DNA of 49,196 nt from IMG/VR virus record IMGVR_UViG_3300009168_000052, positions 1 to 49,196 of that record. The stretch is one strand, 5' to 3'. Both the position numbers and the translations under genes were made by a program. Positions 30,529 through 38,903 of the stretch are shown in pieces (the stretch's first letter is position 1; each line of letters opens with the position of its first letter). The DNA comes from a virus. The notes under the pieces are model-generated. The model did no database searches. It had not been told where the DNA came from and saw only the letters and a list, made by a program, of their open reading frames with translations.

Positions 30529-31407
30529 ATGACAGCCAAGTCCGACCACGACAAAGAGCGCGAACGCCGCGAACACGAGAAGCACCAAGCTGCCAAGGAG
30601 GCGGACGCCAAGAAGGGCGGCCGCGAGCGGGTGGTTCCGGAAGACCCGGAAGCCCAGCGCCGCGAGCAGGCGCGCCAGCAGACCCAAGGCCCGGCGCAGC
30701 CCTCCGAGGACTTCCAGCCCGGACCTCACGTTGAGGGCACAGTCTTGCGCGAAGGCCCCGAAGGTCCGCGTCCTGACACGCCCCGCCAGGCTCCGGCGCC
30801 CGGCGATGTCATCATGGGTTCGCCTGGCGTCGGTGAAGGCGAAATGACTCGCATCCAGATGGAGCCGCATCCCGGCGCCAGCGACGAGATGCGCAACGCG
30901 CCCTTCGCCCAGCCTCTCCCCCAGCCAGATCACGGCATCGGCACCGAAGGCCGCCAGGCCGCCGAAGAGCGCATGGGCCGGGGGCATATCCCTAACGACC
31001 CGCCGCCTCCGCTTCCACGCATCAGAGTGGACCAGAGCCCGAAGTTTCCCGAGGATCTGAGCGCCCGCGATGCGCGCGAAGCCGAAAAGGTCACGACCGG
31101 CGGGGCTACCCAGCAGCAGAACCAAGCCTATGCCGGCCAGGTCCGTCCCGAAGAGGGCCGGGCCAATCTCGATGTCAACACGCCCAAGGGCGAACACCTT
31201 CTGGGCAGGCAGGACACCGACAGCCGGTTGCCAAGACCGCCACTGACGGCGGCCAGCAAGATCCAGGAACGGAGAGAACACGATGACCCAGGGCCAGGCC
31301 GGAATGCCGTTTCCGATGACACGCGGCGGGATCAGCGAGGCGGGGACCATGACCCCGGTCGAAGTGCACGTCACCGGGACGAAGAGCGCCCCCGAAACCA
31401 ACCCTGA
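30529..31407 (+). CDS. Hypothetical charged, disordered protein (292 aa)
   Basis: The start is ATG 30529 with AGGGAG upstream. The product is very hydrophilic, rich in E, K, R, P and Q (SDHDKERERREHEKHQ), with no predicted fold that I recognise. A phage scaffold, DNA-binding or virion-filler role is possible. The last 41 codons (from 31283) overlap a second frame that has its own ribosome site, and those residues (RRDQRGGDHDPGRSARHR) look like a shadow of that gene. Confidence 0.6.
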   Translation: MTAKSDHDKERERREHEKHQAAKEADAKKGGRERVVPEDPEAQRREQARQQTQGPAQPSEDFQPGPHVEGTVLREGPEGPRPDTPRQAPAPGDVIMGSPGVGEGEMTRIQMEPHPGASDEMRNAPFAQPLPQPDHGIGTEGRQAAEERMGRGHIPNDPPPPLPRIRVDQSPKFPEDLSARDAREAEKVTTGGATQQQNQAYAGQVRPEEGRANLDVNTPKGEHLLGRQDTDSRLPRPPLTAASKIQERREHDDPGPGRNAVSDDTRRDQRGGDHDPGRSARHRDEERPRNQP

Positions 31408-31672
31408 GAAGACGGCGCCGACGGCCAGCGGCGAGGACGCCGCTCTGACCTCGGCGGAGCCGACCGGACAAGAGTCCATCGGCTCCATCGAGGGGGCGGG
31501 GCTTCCGTATACGGCCGAGAACGCGGATTTTGGGCCTGGCAATCATCGCCCGGAGCCGGGACCTCCGAAGTTTATCGGCCGTGAAGGTCCCAATCCGACG
31601 CCTCTGACACGCCTTCAGCAGAACCAGAAGGCGCCTGACACCGGCATCGGCATCCAAAAGAAGAAGTCATGA
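31283..31672 (+). CDS. Hypothetical disordered protein (129 aa) before the terminase
   Basis: Starts ATG 31283 with GGAGAG seven bases upstream and ends overlapping the terminase start (ATGA at 31669). Pro/Gly/Thr-rich with no recognised fold. The overlap of 125 bases with the preceding frame is unusually long for this genome; one of the two overlaps may reflect a sequencing error or a real frameshift. Confidence 0.6.
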   Translation: MTQGQAGMPFPMTRGGISEAGTMTPVEVHVTGTKSAPETNPEKTAPTASGEDAALTSAEPTGQESIGSIEGAGLPYTAENADFGPGNHRPEPGPPKFIGREGPNPTPLTRLQQNQKAPDTGIGIQKKKS

Positions 31673-33249
31673 CGGCAGCGCCTCCGCAGGATCGGGTTCT
31701 CTTAGCTCTCAAGCGCAAGAGGGCGATCCTGCGGGCGCGCAAGGATCTGATCGAGTTCACCAAGCTGACACGGCCAAGTCCGGACTACCCGGACGATGCC
31801 GACTATTCCACCTATGTCCCCGTCAGGCATCACCGGGCCGTGGCAGCCGCGCTCGAAAAGGTCGAGAGCGGCGAGATCAAGCGCCTGATGATCACGCTTC
31901 CTCCGAGGCACGGGAAGACCACGCTCGCTTCGCATAGCTTTCCAGCCTGGTTCATCGGCAGAAATCCCCAGAAGTCGATGATCCTTGCCACCTACAACGA
32001 GAAGTTCTCCTGGGATTTCGGCCGCCAGGTGCGGGCGATCATGCAGTCGACGCCCTACACGCAGGTATTCCCGAAGACCATCCTGAAGCCCGGCGCGGCG
32101 GCCATGGACCGCCTGGAGGTCGAGAACGGCGGCGCCTTGTTCTTCGTCGGACGAGGCTCGTCCATCACCGGCCGTGGCGGCGACATCTTGCTCCTGGATG
32201 ACCCGATCAAGGACCGCAAGGAGGCCGACAGCCCGACGATTCGGGAACAGTGCTGGACCTGGTTCAAACAGGTGCTCAGCTCACGCCTGATGTCCGAGAC
32301 CGGCTGCATCGTGATCATCATGACGCGCTGGCACGAGGACGACATTGTCGGCCGGATCACCGATCCGAACGGGGCCTATTACAACGAGGAGGAGGCTCAG
32401 GATTGGCGTATCATCGACATCCCGGCGCTTGCCACTTCGCCAGACGACCCATTGGGTCGGAAGATCGGTGAAGCTCTGTGGCCGGAGCGATTTTCGGCCG
32501 AGTATCTGCGGGTGCAGCAGCGCTCGGACCCGCGCGGTTTCCAAGCATTGTATCAAGGCTCGCCGACGCCGGTTGACGGCGCGTTTTTCAAGGCGGGCCA
32601 CATCCTCACCTATTCGCGGCTGATGGAGATGCCCCCAAAGGAAGAGCTGCGCTACTACGCGGCCTCGGATCACGCCACTTCGGTTGACCAGGCACGTGAT
32701 AAAACCTGTCTGATTGTCGTGGGCGTCGACCGCAACGACCACATTTGGGTGCAGAACGATCTCTTCTGGGAGCACGCCTCGACGGATCGCGTGGTCGAGG
32801 CGATGATCCTCCTTATGCAGAAGTATAAGCCCGTGTTCTGGTGGGCTGAGCGCTCGCAGATCTCGAAGGCCATTGGCCCGTTTCTGCGCAAGCGGATGAT
32901 TGAGAAGAACACGTTCTGCGCCATCGACGAGGTGGTGCCCATCGCTGACAAACAGGCACGCGCCCAATCCATCCAGGCGCGGATGGCGATGGGGCGAGTA
33001 CATTTTCCAAGCTGGACGCGCTGGTGGGCTCAGGCTCAGGACCAGATCCTCAAGTTTCCGGCCGGGAGCCACGACGACTTTGTCGATGCGCTTGCGCATG
33101 TCGGGATGGGCTTAGCCAAACAGACCCCGAGGCGCTATCAGAGACCTTCTCCCGTCGTACCAGCCTTCGGCACCATCGGCTGGCTCAAGGCTGACACCAA
33201 GAGCCGGGACCGGGAGGCGAGCTACGCCAAAATCAAGGAAGGCTGGTAA
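31669..33249 (+). CDS. terL: Terminase large subunit
   Basis: The 526-residue packaging motor. The ATPase half has a Walker A-like LPPRHGKT (about 77-84), Walker B DILLLDD (about 175) and a following TRWHEDD. The nuclease half (RNase H fold) has AASDHATS (about 331), VVGVDRND and SHDDFVDALAH (about 467). It should cut the concatemer and drive DNA into the prohead through the portal encoded downstream. It shares a base with the next gene's start. The closest general type is the phage terminase Terminase_6/GpA-like large subunit. Confidence 0.92.
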   Translation: MTAAPPQDRVLLALKRKRAILRARKDLIEFTKLTRPSPDYPDDADYSTYVPVRHHRAVAAALEKVESGEIKRLMITLPPRHGKTTLASHSFPAWFIGRNPQKSMILATYNEKFSWDFGRQVRAIMQSTPYTQVFPKTILKPGAAAMDRLEVENGGALFFVGRGSSITGRGGDILLLDDPIKDRKEADSPTIREQCWTWFKQVLSSRLMSETGCIVIIMTRWHEDDIVGRITDPNGAYYNEEEAQDWRIIDIPALATSPDDPLGRKIGEALWPERFSAEYLRVQQRSDPRGFQALYQGSPTPVDGAFFKAGHILTYSRLMEMPPKEELRYYAASDHATSVDQARDKTCLIVVGVDRNDHIWVQNDLFWEHASTDRVVEAMILLMQKYKPVFWWAERSQISKAIGPFLRKRMIEKNTFCAIDEVVPIADKQARAQSIQARMAMGRVHFPSWTRWWAQAQDQILKFPAGSHDDFVDALAHVGMGLAKQTPRRYQRPSPVVPAFGTIGWLKADTKSRDREASYAKIKEGW

Positions 33250-33416
33250 TGGCGACCGTTCCCTTTCTGCTGATCGTCCTGGTGATCCTGCTGCTCATCG
33301 GGGTGCTTCCCATCCATTCCTACAGCTCCTCCTGGGGATATGGTCCGTCCGGAATGGCCGCCGTGCTTGTCGTCGTCATCCTCGTATTGCTGCTGACAGG
33401 ACGCCTTAATGGCTGA
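33249..33416 (+). CDS. DUF3309-type membrane peptide (55 aa)
   Basis: Two hydrophobic segments (residues 5-20 and 36-50) flank the family signature YSSSWGYGPSG. DUF3309 peptides are common in Alphaproteobacteria and Betaproteobacteria and their phages; the function is unknown. Start and stop both overlap the neighbours (TAATG; and eight bases with the portal), so it is translated with them. Confidence 0.83.
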   Translation: MATVPFLLIVLVILLLIGVLPIHSYSSSWGYGPSGMAAVLVVVILVLLLTGRLNG

Positions 33417-35766
33417 GCCGTTCGGAACCGCCGACCCCAACGATCCGACCAGCAACCGCGCGGTCCAGCCGGAGGGGTATGACCTTCAGCCCAGAGAAGG
33501 GCGGGCCTACAATGACCCTGAGCACGAGCCCGACGAGAAGCGAAGGGCTCTGGTGTCGGCCTGGGAAGAGCGTGTCGTCAGCGCCAAGAGCCATTGTGAC
33601 AAGCCCTTCAAGCGCATGAAGAAGGACGCGGATTTCTGCTTCGGGTTGCAATGGTCGGACGACTTCAACGACGACCGCTACGTCGCCAATATCACGCTTC
33701 GAACCGTTCAGCAGAAGACCGCCTTCCTCTACGCCAAGAACCCGAAAGCCGTCGCCAAGCGCCGCGAGCGCATCCTGCACACCGCCTGGGATGGCACGGA
33801 GAGCCAGCTTCAGACCCTCGCCCAAACGGGGATGGCGATGATGTCCGGCGGCCCGCAGATGGGGCCGGGCATGGGTGGTCTGATGGGTCCGGTTCCTGGT
33901 GCGCCACCGCCAGGAATGCCGTCCGGGATGCCGCCCGGAGCGCCGCCGATTTCTCCCGGAGGCGCGGGGCCAGGAATGGCCCCCGGTATGGGACTCCCGA
34001 TGGCGGGAGGCGTCGATCCGATGATCGCCGCCCCGGCCCAGCAAGGCTTTCAGATCGCCACCGATGCCGGGGCGGTGAAGGCCGAAAGCCGTCAGATGGA
34101 TCTGATGGGGCGAACCCTGGAGCTGCTCTACGAATACAACATCGACGAGCAGAGCCACCCCTTCAAGCAGATGATGAAGATGGTGGTGCGACGCACCATC
34201 ACGGCGGGCGTGGGCTACATCAAGGTCGCCTTCCAGCGCAATCTGGGGCGGAGACCTGAGATCGAGGCCCGCATCAAGGATGCCGGCGAGCGCCTTTCGG
34301 TCTTGGAGCGCCTGGCCGAAAGCCTGCGCGACGCTGACACGCCGATGGACGAGAACTCGGCCGAGATGGAGCAGCTCCGGGTCCTGATGCAGGACCTCCA
34401 GACGCAGATCGAGTTCGTGGTCCGCGAGGGGTTAATTTTTGACTATCCCAGCTCCACGCAGATCATCCCGGACCCGAAGTGCATCCGCCTCAGAGAGTTT
34501 CTCGGCGCCGACTGGGTGGCGCAGGAGTTCATCCTCTCCAAGGACGAGGTCAAGGAGATTTACGGAGTCGATCTCGGCGACAAGTATACAGCGTATGCCC
34601 GGCCCGACGGAGGTAAAAGTCTCGATCAGCGCGTGCACGAGATCATGGCCGGCTCCGGTAAAGGGCTCGGCAAGACGGAAAAAGAAGCGGCCTGCGTCTG
34701 GGAGATCTATTCGCGGCGCGACGGGCTCGTATACGTCGTCTGCTCCGGGTACTGCGACTTCCTTCGCGAGCCCCAATCCCCGGATGTCCAGCTTGAGCGT
34801 TTTTACCCCTGGTTTGCCCTGACCTTCAACGAGGTTGAAAACGAAGATCATATTTTCCCTCCATCCGATGTGAGCCTGATGCGGGCTCAGCAGATGGAAT
34901 ACAATCGGGCGAGGCAAGGGCTCAGAGAGCATCGCGTCGCCGCCAGGCCCAAGACCCTGGTGTCAGCGGGGGTGCTGGACGAGGAAGACACGGCCAAACT
35001 GGAGAACCACGTCAATAACGCGGTGATCGAACTGAATGGCCTTCAGCCAGGCCAGGACGTGAAGACCGTGCTCCAGGCGTGGGCCGGTCCCGGCATCGAC
35101 CCGAACCTCTACGAGATCAACCCGATCTGGGAGGACGTGCTCAGAACCACGGGGATCTCCGAAGCCAATGCTGGGATGAGTTCTCAGGGCACCGCCACCG
35201 AGAGCCAGATCGCCGAGGCGTCGCGCCAGACCTCGATGGGCTCGAACATCGACGATCTCGATGATCTGCTGACACAGGTTGCCCGAGCCGGAGGCCAGAT
35301 CCTCTTGAAGGAGGTGTCACAGGACACCGTCAAGCGTGTGATCGGCCCCGGCGCGGTCTGGCCCGAACTCTCGCGCCAACAGATCGCCGAGGAGATCTGG
35401 CTGGAGATCGAGGCGGGTTCGACGGGCCGCCCCAACCAGGCCCAGGAGATCGCCAATATGGAGCGGCTGGCCCCTCTCCTGTTCCAGCTTCCGAACATCG
35501 ACCCGGAGTTCCTGGCCCGAGAACTCCTCCGGCGCCTGGACGACCGGCTCGATCTGACCCTCGCCTTCAAGAGTATGCTTCCGTCGATTGTCGCCATGAA
35601 CGCCGCCAAGCCGTCGGTGCCAGGAGCTGGGCCGGTGGCAGGTGCCGCTCAGGGTCCGGCGGGGATGTCGAACGCCCCTGGGCTTCCGGGCCAGGCCGGT
35701 TCGCCCCCGCCGGATCAGGTCGGGATGCTGGCCGGCGCCCCGCCACCTACGGGACCGATGCAGTAA
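33409..35766 (+). CDS. Portal protein
   Basis: A 785-residue portal by content and position, right after the terminase. Landmarks: FGLQWSDDFNDDRYVANITLRTVQQKTAFLYAKNP near the N-terminus, YNIDEQSHPFKQMMKMVVRRTITAGVGYIKV at about 240, IFDYPSSTQIIPDPKC, LGADWVAQEFILS, and a later ATESQIAEASRQTSMGSNIDDL. A 65-residue Met/Gly/Pro-only insertion (about 140-205) interrupts the clip region and is unusual. The C-terminal 60 residues are also Pro/Gly-rich. It forms the dodecameric head-tail connector. Confidence 0.88.
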   Translation: MAEPFGTADPNDPTSNRAVQPEGYDLQPREGRAYNDPEHEPDEKRRALVSAWEERVVSAKSHCDKPFKRMKKDADFCFGLQWSDDFNDDRYVANITLRTVQQKTAFLYAKNPKAVAKRRERILHTAWDGTESQLQTLAQTGMAMMSGGPQMGPGMGGLMGPVPGAPPPGMPSGMPPGAPPISPGGAGPGMAPGMGLPMAGGVDPMIAAPAQQGFQIATDAGAVKAESRQMDLMGRTLELLYEYNIDEQSHPFKQMMKMVVRRTITAGVGYIKVAFQRNLGRRPEIEARIKDAGERLSVLERLAESLRDADTPMDENSAEMEQLRVLMQDLQTQIEFVVREGLIFDYPSSTQIIPDPKCIRLREFLGADWVAQEFILSKDEVKEIYGVDLGDKYTAYARPDGGKSLDQRVHEIMAGSGKGLGKTEKEAACVWEIYSRRDGLVYVVCSGYCDFLREPQSPDVQLERFYPWFALTFNEVENEDHIFPPSDVSLMRAQQMEYNRARQGLREHRVAARPKTLVSAGVLDEEDTAKLENHVNNAVIELNGLQPGQDVKTVLQAWAGPGIDPNLYEINPIWEDVLRTTGISEANAGMSSQGTATESQIAEASRQTSMGSNIDDLDDLLTQVARAGGQILLKEVSQDTVKRVIGPGAVWPELSRQQIAEEIWLEIEAGSTGRPNQAQEIANMERLAPLLFQLPNIDPEFLARELLRRLDDRLDLTLAFKSMLPSIVAMNAAKPSVPGAGPVAGAAQGPAGMSNAPGLPGQAGSPPPDQVGMLAGAPPPTGPMQ

Positions 35767-35789
35767 CCGTCTGGACGAACAATAGCTTT

Positions 35790-35813
35790 CGTGTCAGACC
35801 AGCACTTGACACG
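35790..35813. promoter_or_regulatory. TGACAC inverted repeat between portal and scaffold
   Basis: CGTGTCA, a 10-base spacer, TGACACG, in the 70-base intergenic region before the capsid genes. It could form a short hairpin or bind a regulator. The right arm includes TTGACA but no matching -10, so a promoter is not supported. Confidence 0.4.
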
Positions 35814-35836
35814 CTAAAACGTACAGGAAACACGAC

Positions 35837-36934
35837 GTGGCAGACGGCGAGGGCGGCGAAGGCGCTGCCCCCAACGGCGTAGACAGCGGCTCGGGGCCTG
35901 CCCCCGATGCGGCTCCGCCGTCACCGGCTCCGTCTACTCCCAGCACGACCCCTTCTTCTACGGACGCCACGAACGCGCCTTCGTCCAGCGCACCGGCTGA
36001 AAGCAAGGAAACCTTGCTTGACGCGGTCCTCAAGGCGGTGCCCCCGAAGGGCGAGGACCCCGACAAGCTTGTGCTTCCTGGCGAGGCTCCGCCAGCCTCA
36101 GGCACGGGTCCGGATGGACCTTCCGAATCAACCTCTCCTGATGACCTTCCGGCCGATCCGACGCCGGAAGAGATGGCGCGCTATTCGTCGAAGACCCGCG
36201 AGCGTGTGAAGCTGCTGCTCAAGCAGCGCAACGAGGCTTCACAGCAGGCTCAAGCTCTTCAGAGCGAGGCCGAACTCTCCCGGGGCCTGCGGCAGTATCT
36301 GACCGAAGTCGACATCGGCAAGGAGGATTTCTCCCTGCTGATGGATCTCGGCGCAGCTTTACGCCGGGGCGACTTCAAGACGTTCTATGCCGGTGTCAAA
36401 CCCTATGTGGATCTGGCCGAGGAAGCCCTCGGGCTCCAAATCCCGCCTGACGTAGCCCGCTACGTTCAGGAAGGACACATGACGACGGAGGCCGCGAAGC
36501 GCTACGCGCAAGAGCGGCTCAACCGGCAGATGGCGGAAAGCCAGGCGCAACGCGCCCGGGCAACGCACGAACAGGCACAAGCGCAGCGTCAGCAGGAAGC
36601 CCTCGGCAACACGGTGCGGGATACGATCTCGCAGTGGGAGAACGAGGTTCGGAAAGTCGATCCGGATTACGGCCATAAGCAGGACCTGATGAAGGACATG
36701 CTCTGGTCGGTGGTCCGCGAGATGGGGGAGCCTCAGAACCCCCAGCACGCGATCCAGATCGCCAATGAAGCCTACAGGCGGGTGAACACCCAAGTCGCGC
36801 GTTTTCGCCCTCAGCCTCGGCCCACCCAGGCCAGTCCTTCCTCGGTTCATCGTGCAACGGGCGTGACGCCTGAGCCGAAGAGCCTCATGGAAGCAGCCAT
36901 GATCGGTTTGGAGAGGTCACGCCATAGGGCCTGA
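35837..36934 (+). CDS. Putative scaffolding protein (365 aa)
   Basis: Starts GTG 35837 with AGGA nine bases upstream. The first 115 residues are Pro/Ser/Thr/Ala-rich and disordered; the rest is helical and charged (PEEMARYSSKTRERVKLLLKQRNEASQQ, RYAQERLNRQMAESQAQRARATHEQ) and ends RSRHRA. This composition and its position between portal and major capsid fit a scaffold, which would shape the prohead and be removed later. No catalytic residues of a protease are visible. Confidence 0.75.
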   Translation: MADGEGGEGAAPNGVDSGSGPAPDAAPPSPAPSTPSTTPSSTDATNAPSSSAPAESKETLLDAVLKAVPPKGEDPDKLVLPGEAPPASGTGPDGPSESTSPDDLPADPTPEEMARYSSKTRERVKLLLKQRNEASQQAQALQSEAELSRGLRQYLTEVDIGKEDFSLLMDLGAALRRGDFKTFYAGVKPYVDLAEEALGLQIPPDVARYVQEGHMTTEAAKRYAQERLNRQMAESQAQRARATHEQAQAQRQQEALGNTVRDTISQWENEVRKVDPDYGHKQDLMKDMLWSVVREMGEPQNPQHAIQIANEAYRRVNTQVARFRPQPRPTQASPSSVHRATGVTPEPKSLMEAAMIGLERSRHRA

Positions 36935-36946
36935 AAGGGCTGAGCT

Positions 36947-38053
36947 ATGGCTTTTACCGCTAACGAAATCGCCAGCGTCGCCAATGCGTCGACGGATTTT
37001 TACTTCAATCGGGGTGAGACCTTTAAGCAGAGCGTCCAGCAGCGGCCTCTGCTCTCCATCATGGAAGGCACCAAGAAAACCTTCCCGGGTGGCAAGGGCA
37101 ATATCTCGATTGGTGTCAAAGGCGTGTCAGGGGATGGCTCCGGGAACGACGTTCTCAAGGGCTACACCCACAATGACCTGGTGAACTTCTTCACGCCGGC
37201 CAACATCAAGCGGGCCAATTATCCCTGGCGCGAGCATCACCTGGGTCTGACGCTGACCCATACCGAACTGAAGATCGACGGGATCTCGGTCGTCGACACC
37301 AACGGCGAGCGCACGACGGAGCACTCGAAGCGGGACATGACCGTCCTGGTCGGCTTGCTCGAAGACAAGCTCTACGAGCTGGGCGAGCAATACGCGATCT
37401 CGATGAACAACCTGCTCTGGGGCGACGGCACCGCCGATCCGAAGGCGATTGCCGGCATCCAGAGCATCGTCACGGTCGACCCCTCCGTCGGGGTCGTCGG
37501 CGGCATCGACCGGGCGACCAATCCGTGGTGGCGCAACCGCGCCCGGACGGCGGCCTTCGGCGCCAAGGTCACGGGCACGCCGGCCCTCGCGGCCTGGGGT
37601 GGCGACAAGATCACGGCGGCGGCGACCAATGGCGGCGCGCTGATCACCGTGCTCCAGAACGACTACCGCCAGATGGTCAGGTACGGGGGCAAGCCGAACA
37701 AGTTCCTGGCCGGAAGCGACTTCCTCCAGGCGCTGGAAATGGAGTTCCGGGCCAACGGCTACTATACGAATTCCGGCTTCGCGAGCGGTGCCGATGTGAG
37801 CGTCGGCGCTATGCGGGTGCCCGGCGGTGCCACGGTCGAATACGACCCGACCCTGGACAGCCTCGGCAAGTCCAAATTCGCCTACTGGTTCGATAGCCGC
37901 CGGCTGTTCCTGGAGGCCATGGAAGATGAATGGCGCAAGGAGCACACCCCCGCGCGTCCGGCCAACCAGTTCGTGCTCTACAGGTCGATCACGTCGACGG
38001 GCCAGCTCGTCGCGACCCAGAACAACTGCCACGAGGTCCTTGAGATCGCGTGA
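36947..38053 (+). CDS. Major capsid protein
   Basis: A 368-residue protein. Order and sequence style (QQRPLLSIMEGTKKTFPGGKGNISI, KRANYPWREHHLGLTLTHTELKIDGI, EQYAISMNNLLWGDG, AYWFDSRRLFLEAMEDEWRKEHTPARPANQFVLYRSITSTGQLVATQNNCHEVLE) match phage major capsid proteins of HK97-like fold; the exact family (possibly N4-gp56-related) is not settled. It lies after scaffold and portal and before connectors. A strong hairpin follows at 38067-38098, as is usual for abundant capsid transcripts. Confidence 0.85.
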   Translation: MAFTANEIASVANASTDFYFNRGETFKQSVQQRPLLSIMEGTKKTFPGGKGNISIGVKGVSGDGSGNDVLKGYTHNDLVNFFTPANIKRANYPWREHHLGLTLTHTELKIDGISVVDTNGERTTEHSKRDMTVLVGLLEDKLYELGEQYAISMNNLLWGDGTADPKAIAGIQSIVTVDPSVGVVGGIDRATNPWWRNRARTAAFGAKVTGTPALAAWGGDKITAAATNGGALITVLQNDYRQMVRYGGKPNKFLAGSDFLQALEMEFRANGYYTNSGFASGADVSVGAMRVPGGATVEYDPTLDSLGKSKFAYWFDSRRLFLEAMEDEWRKEHTPARPANQFVLYRSITSTGQLVATQNNCHEVLEIA

Positions 38054-38066
38054 CGTGTTGTCGGGC

Positions 38067-38098
38067 GCGGGCGGGTGAAGGCGAGAGCACCCGTCCGC
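38067..38098 (+). terminator. Hairpin after the major capsid gene
   Basis: GCGGGCGGGTG and CACCCGTCCGC pair over 11 positions with one mismatch and a 10-base loop, followed by GTCTTGTT. A weak or partial terminator that would set the capsid transcript above the downstream genes. Confidence 0.5.
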
Positions 38099-38136
38099 GT
38101 CTTGTTACCTCTCGCAACTCTCGTGGAGGATCTCTC

Positions 38137-38295
38137 GTGACGATTTTCTGGGATAAGACCGGACCGTTGATCAAGTACGACGGCAAGCTTCTCGTGGTCG
38201 AGGATCTAAACCCCGACCAGCGGATGCAGTGGCGCATGAGCCGGTGGGAGATGATCCGCACCGGGCTGCGCTTCATGCTCGCTGCGCGTCTTTAA
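38137..38295 (+). CDS. Small hypothetical virion-region protein (52 aa)
   Basis: Starts GTG 38137, with GGAGGA eight bases upstream; the longer frame to 38050 runs through the hairpin and is unlikely. Product: FWDKTGPLIKYDGKLLVVEDLNPDQRMQWRMSRWEMIRTGLRFMLAARL-like, mixed and tryptophan-rich. No family recognised. By position it could be a head-completion or decoration protein. Confidence 0.7.
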   Translation: MTIFWDKTGPLIKYDGKLLVVEDLNPDQRMQWRMSRWEMIRTGLRFMLAARL

Positions 38296-38306
38296 GGAGA
38301 TCCACG

Positions 38307-38903
38307 ATGCATATCTGCACGGCCTACATCATGCTCGGCGGCGACCACGGTTCGGTGGTCTATCGCGGCCCCGACAACCCGGTGTCATGGCCGGAGATCG
38401 GCGTGCTCCAGACCATCCATGGTCAGGACTGCGTGTTCAATATCGAGGTGATCGACGAGCTAGTCCGGCACCGGGCAGCCGAAAAGCTCAGGCTCCAGCG
38501 CATCTACGGCGACGGCATCGTCGAGGCGATCTATCCCGGCCGTTCGGCCGCCATCGAGATGCAGGTGCCGGGATACGAGCCGAAGAAGCGCGGCCGCAAG
38601 GCAACGACCCCTCGCGACCCCGATGCCGACGAGTTCGAGCCGGAGACCTCGGCGGAATACGCTGACACCGATCTGGTCCTCTCCGGTACGCCAGGCCGTC
38701 CCGGTCAGCCGGTCGAGCCCCCGATCCCGATCCCGGAGCCCGAGCCCGAAGGCGATCCCGACGACGACAACCTGGCCCAGGCCAATTTCGAAGCCGTGGC
38801 CGCCTCGAAGACCAAACCCCCGCGCAACAGGACCACAGGCCCCAAAGGGGTCCTGGTCACGTCCACCGGCGACCGCATTCCGCTCGGTAAAGAGACGCTC
38901 TGA
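38307..38903 (+). CDS. Hypothetical protein (198 aa) of the head-tail joining region
   Basis: Starts ATG 38307 with AAGGAG seven bases upstream. The first 95 residues are folded (ICTAYIMLGGDHGSVVYRGPDNPVSWPEIGVLQ, DCVFNIEVIDELVRH); the rest is acidic and Pro-rich (PPIPIPEPEPEGDPDDDNL). Not recognised. It overlaps the next gene's start by one base (TGATG). A head-completion or connector function is a positional guess. Confidence 0.65.
   Translation: MHICTAYIMLGGDHGSVVYRGPDNPVSWPEIGVLQTIHGQDCVFNIEVIDELVRHRAAEKLRLQRIYGDGIVEAIYPGRSAAIEMQVPGYEPKKRGRKATTPRDPDADEFEPETSAEYADTDLVLSGTPGRPGQPVEPPIPIPEPEPEGDPDDDNLAQANFEAVAASKTKPPRNRTTGPKGVLVTSTGDRIPLGKETL

Noticed and set aside
33651-34259. 202-residue frame inside the portal gene
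   Set aside because: Arg/Gly-rich shadow created by the portal's GC-rich codons, without a ribosome site or conserved motif.
35806-35836. A sigma-70 promoter from TTGACA at 35806
   Set aside because: No acceptable -10 at 16-18 bases, so only an inverted repeat is reported.
36947-38053. An N4-like phage with virion RNA polymerase
   Set aside because: The capsid has some N4-gp56-like flavour, but there is no giant virion RNA polymerase and the gene order differs from N4.
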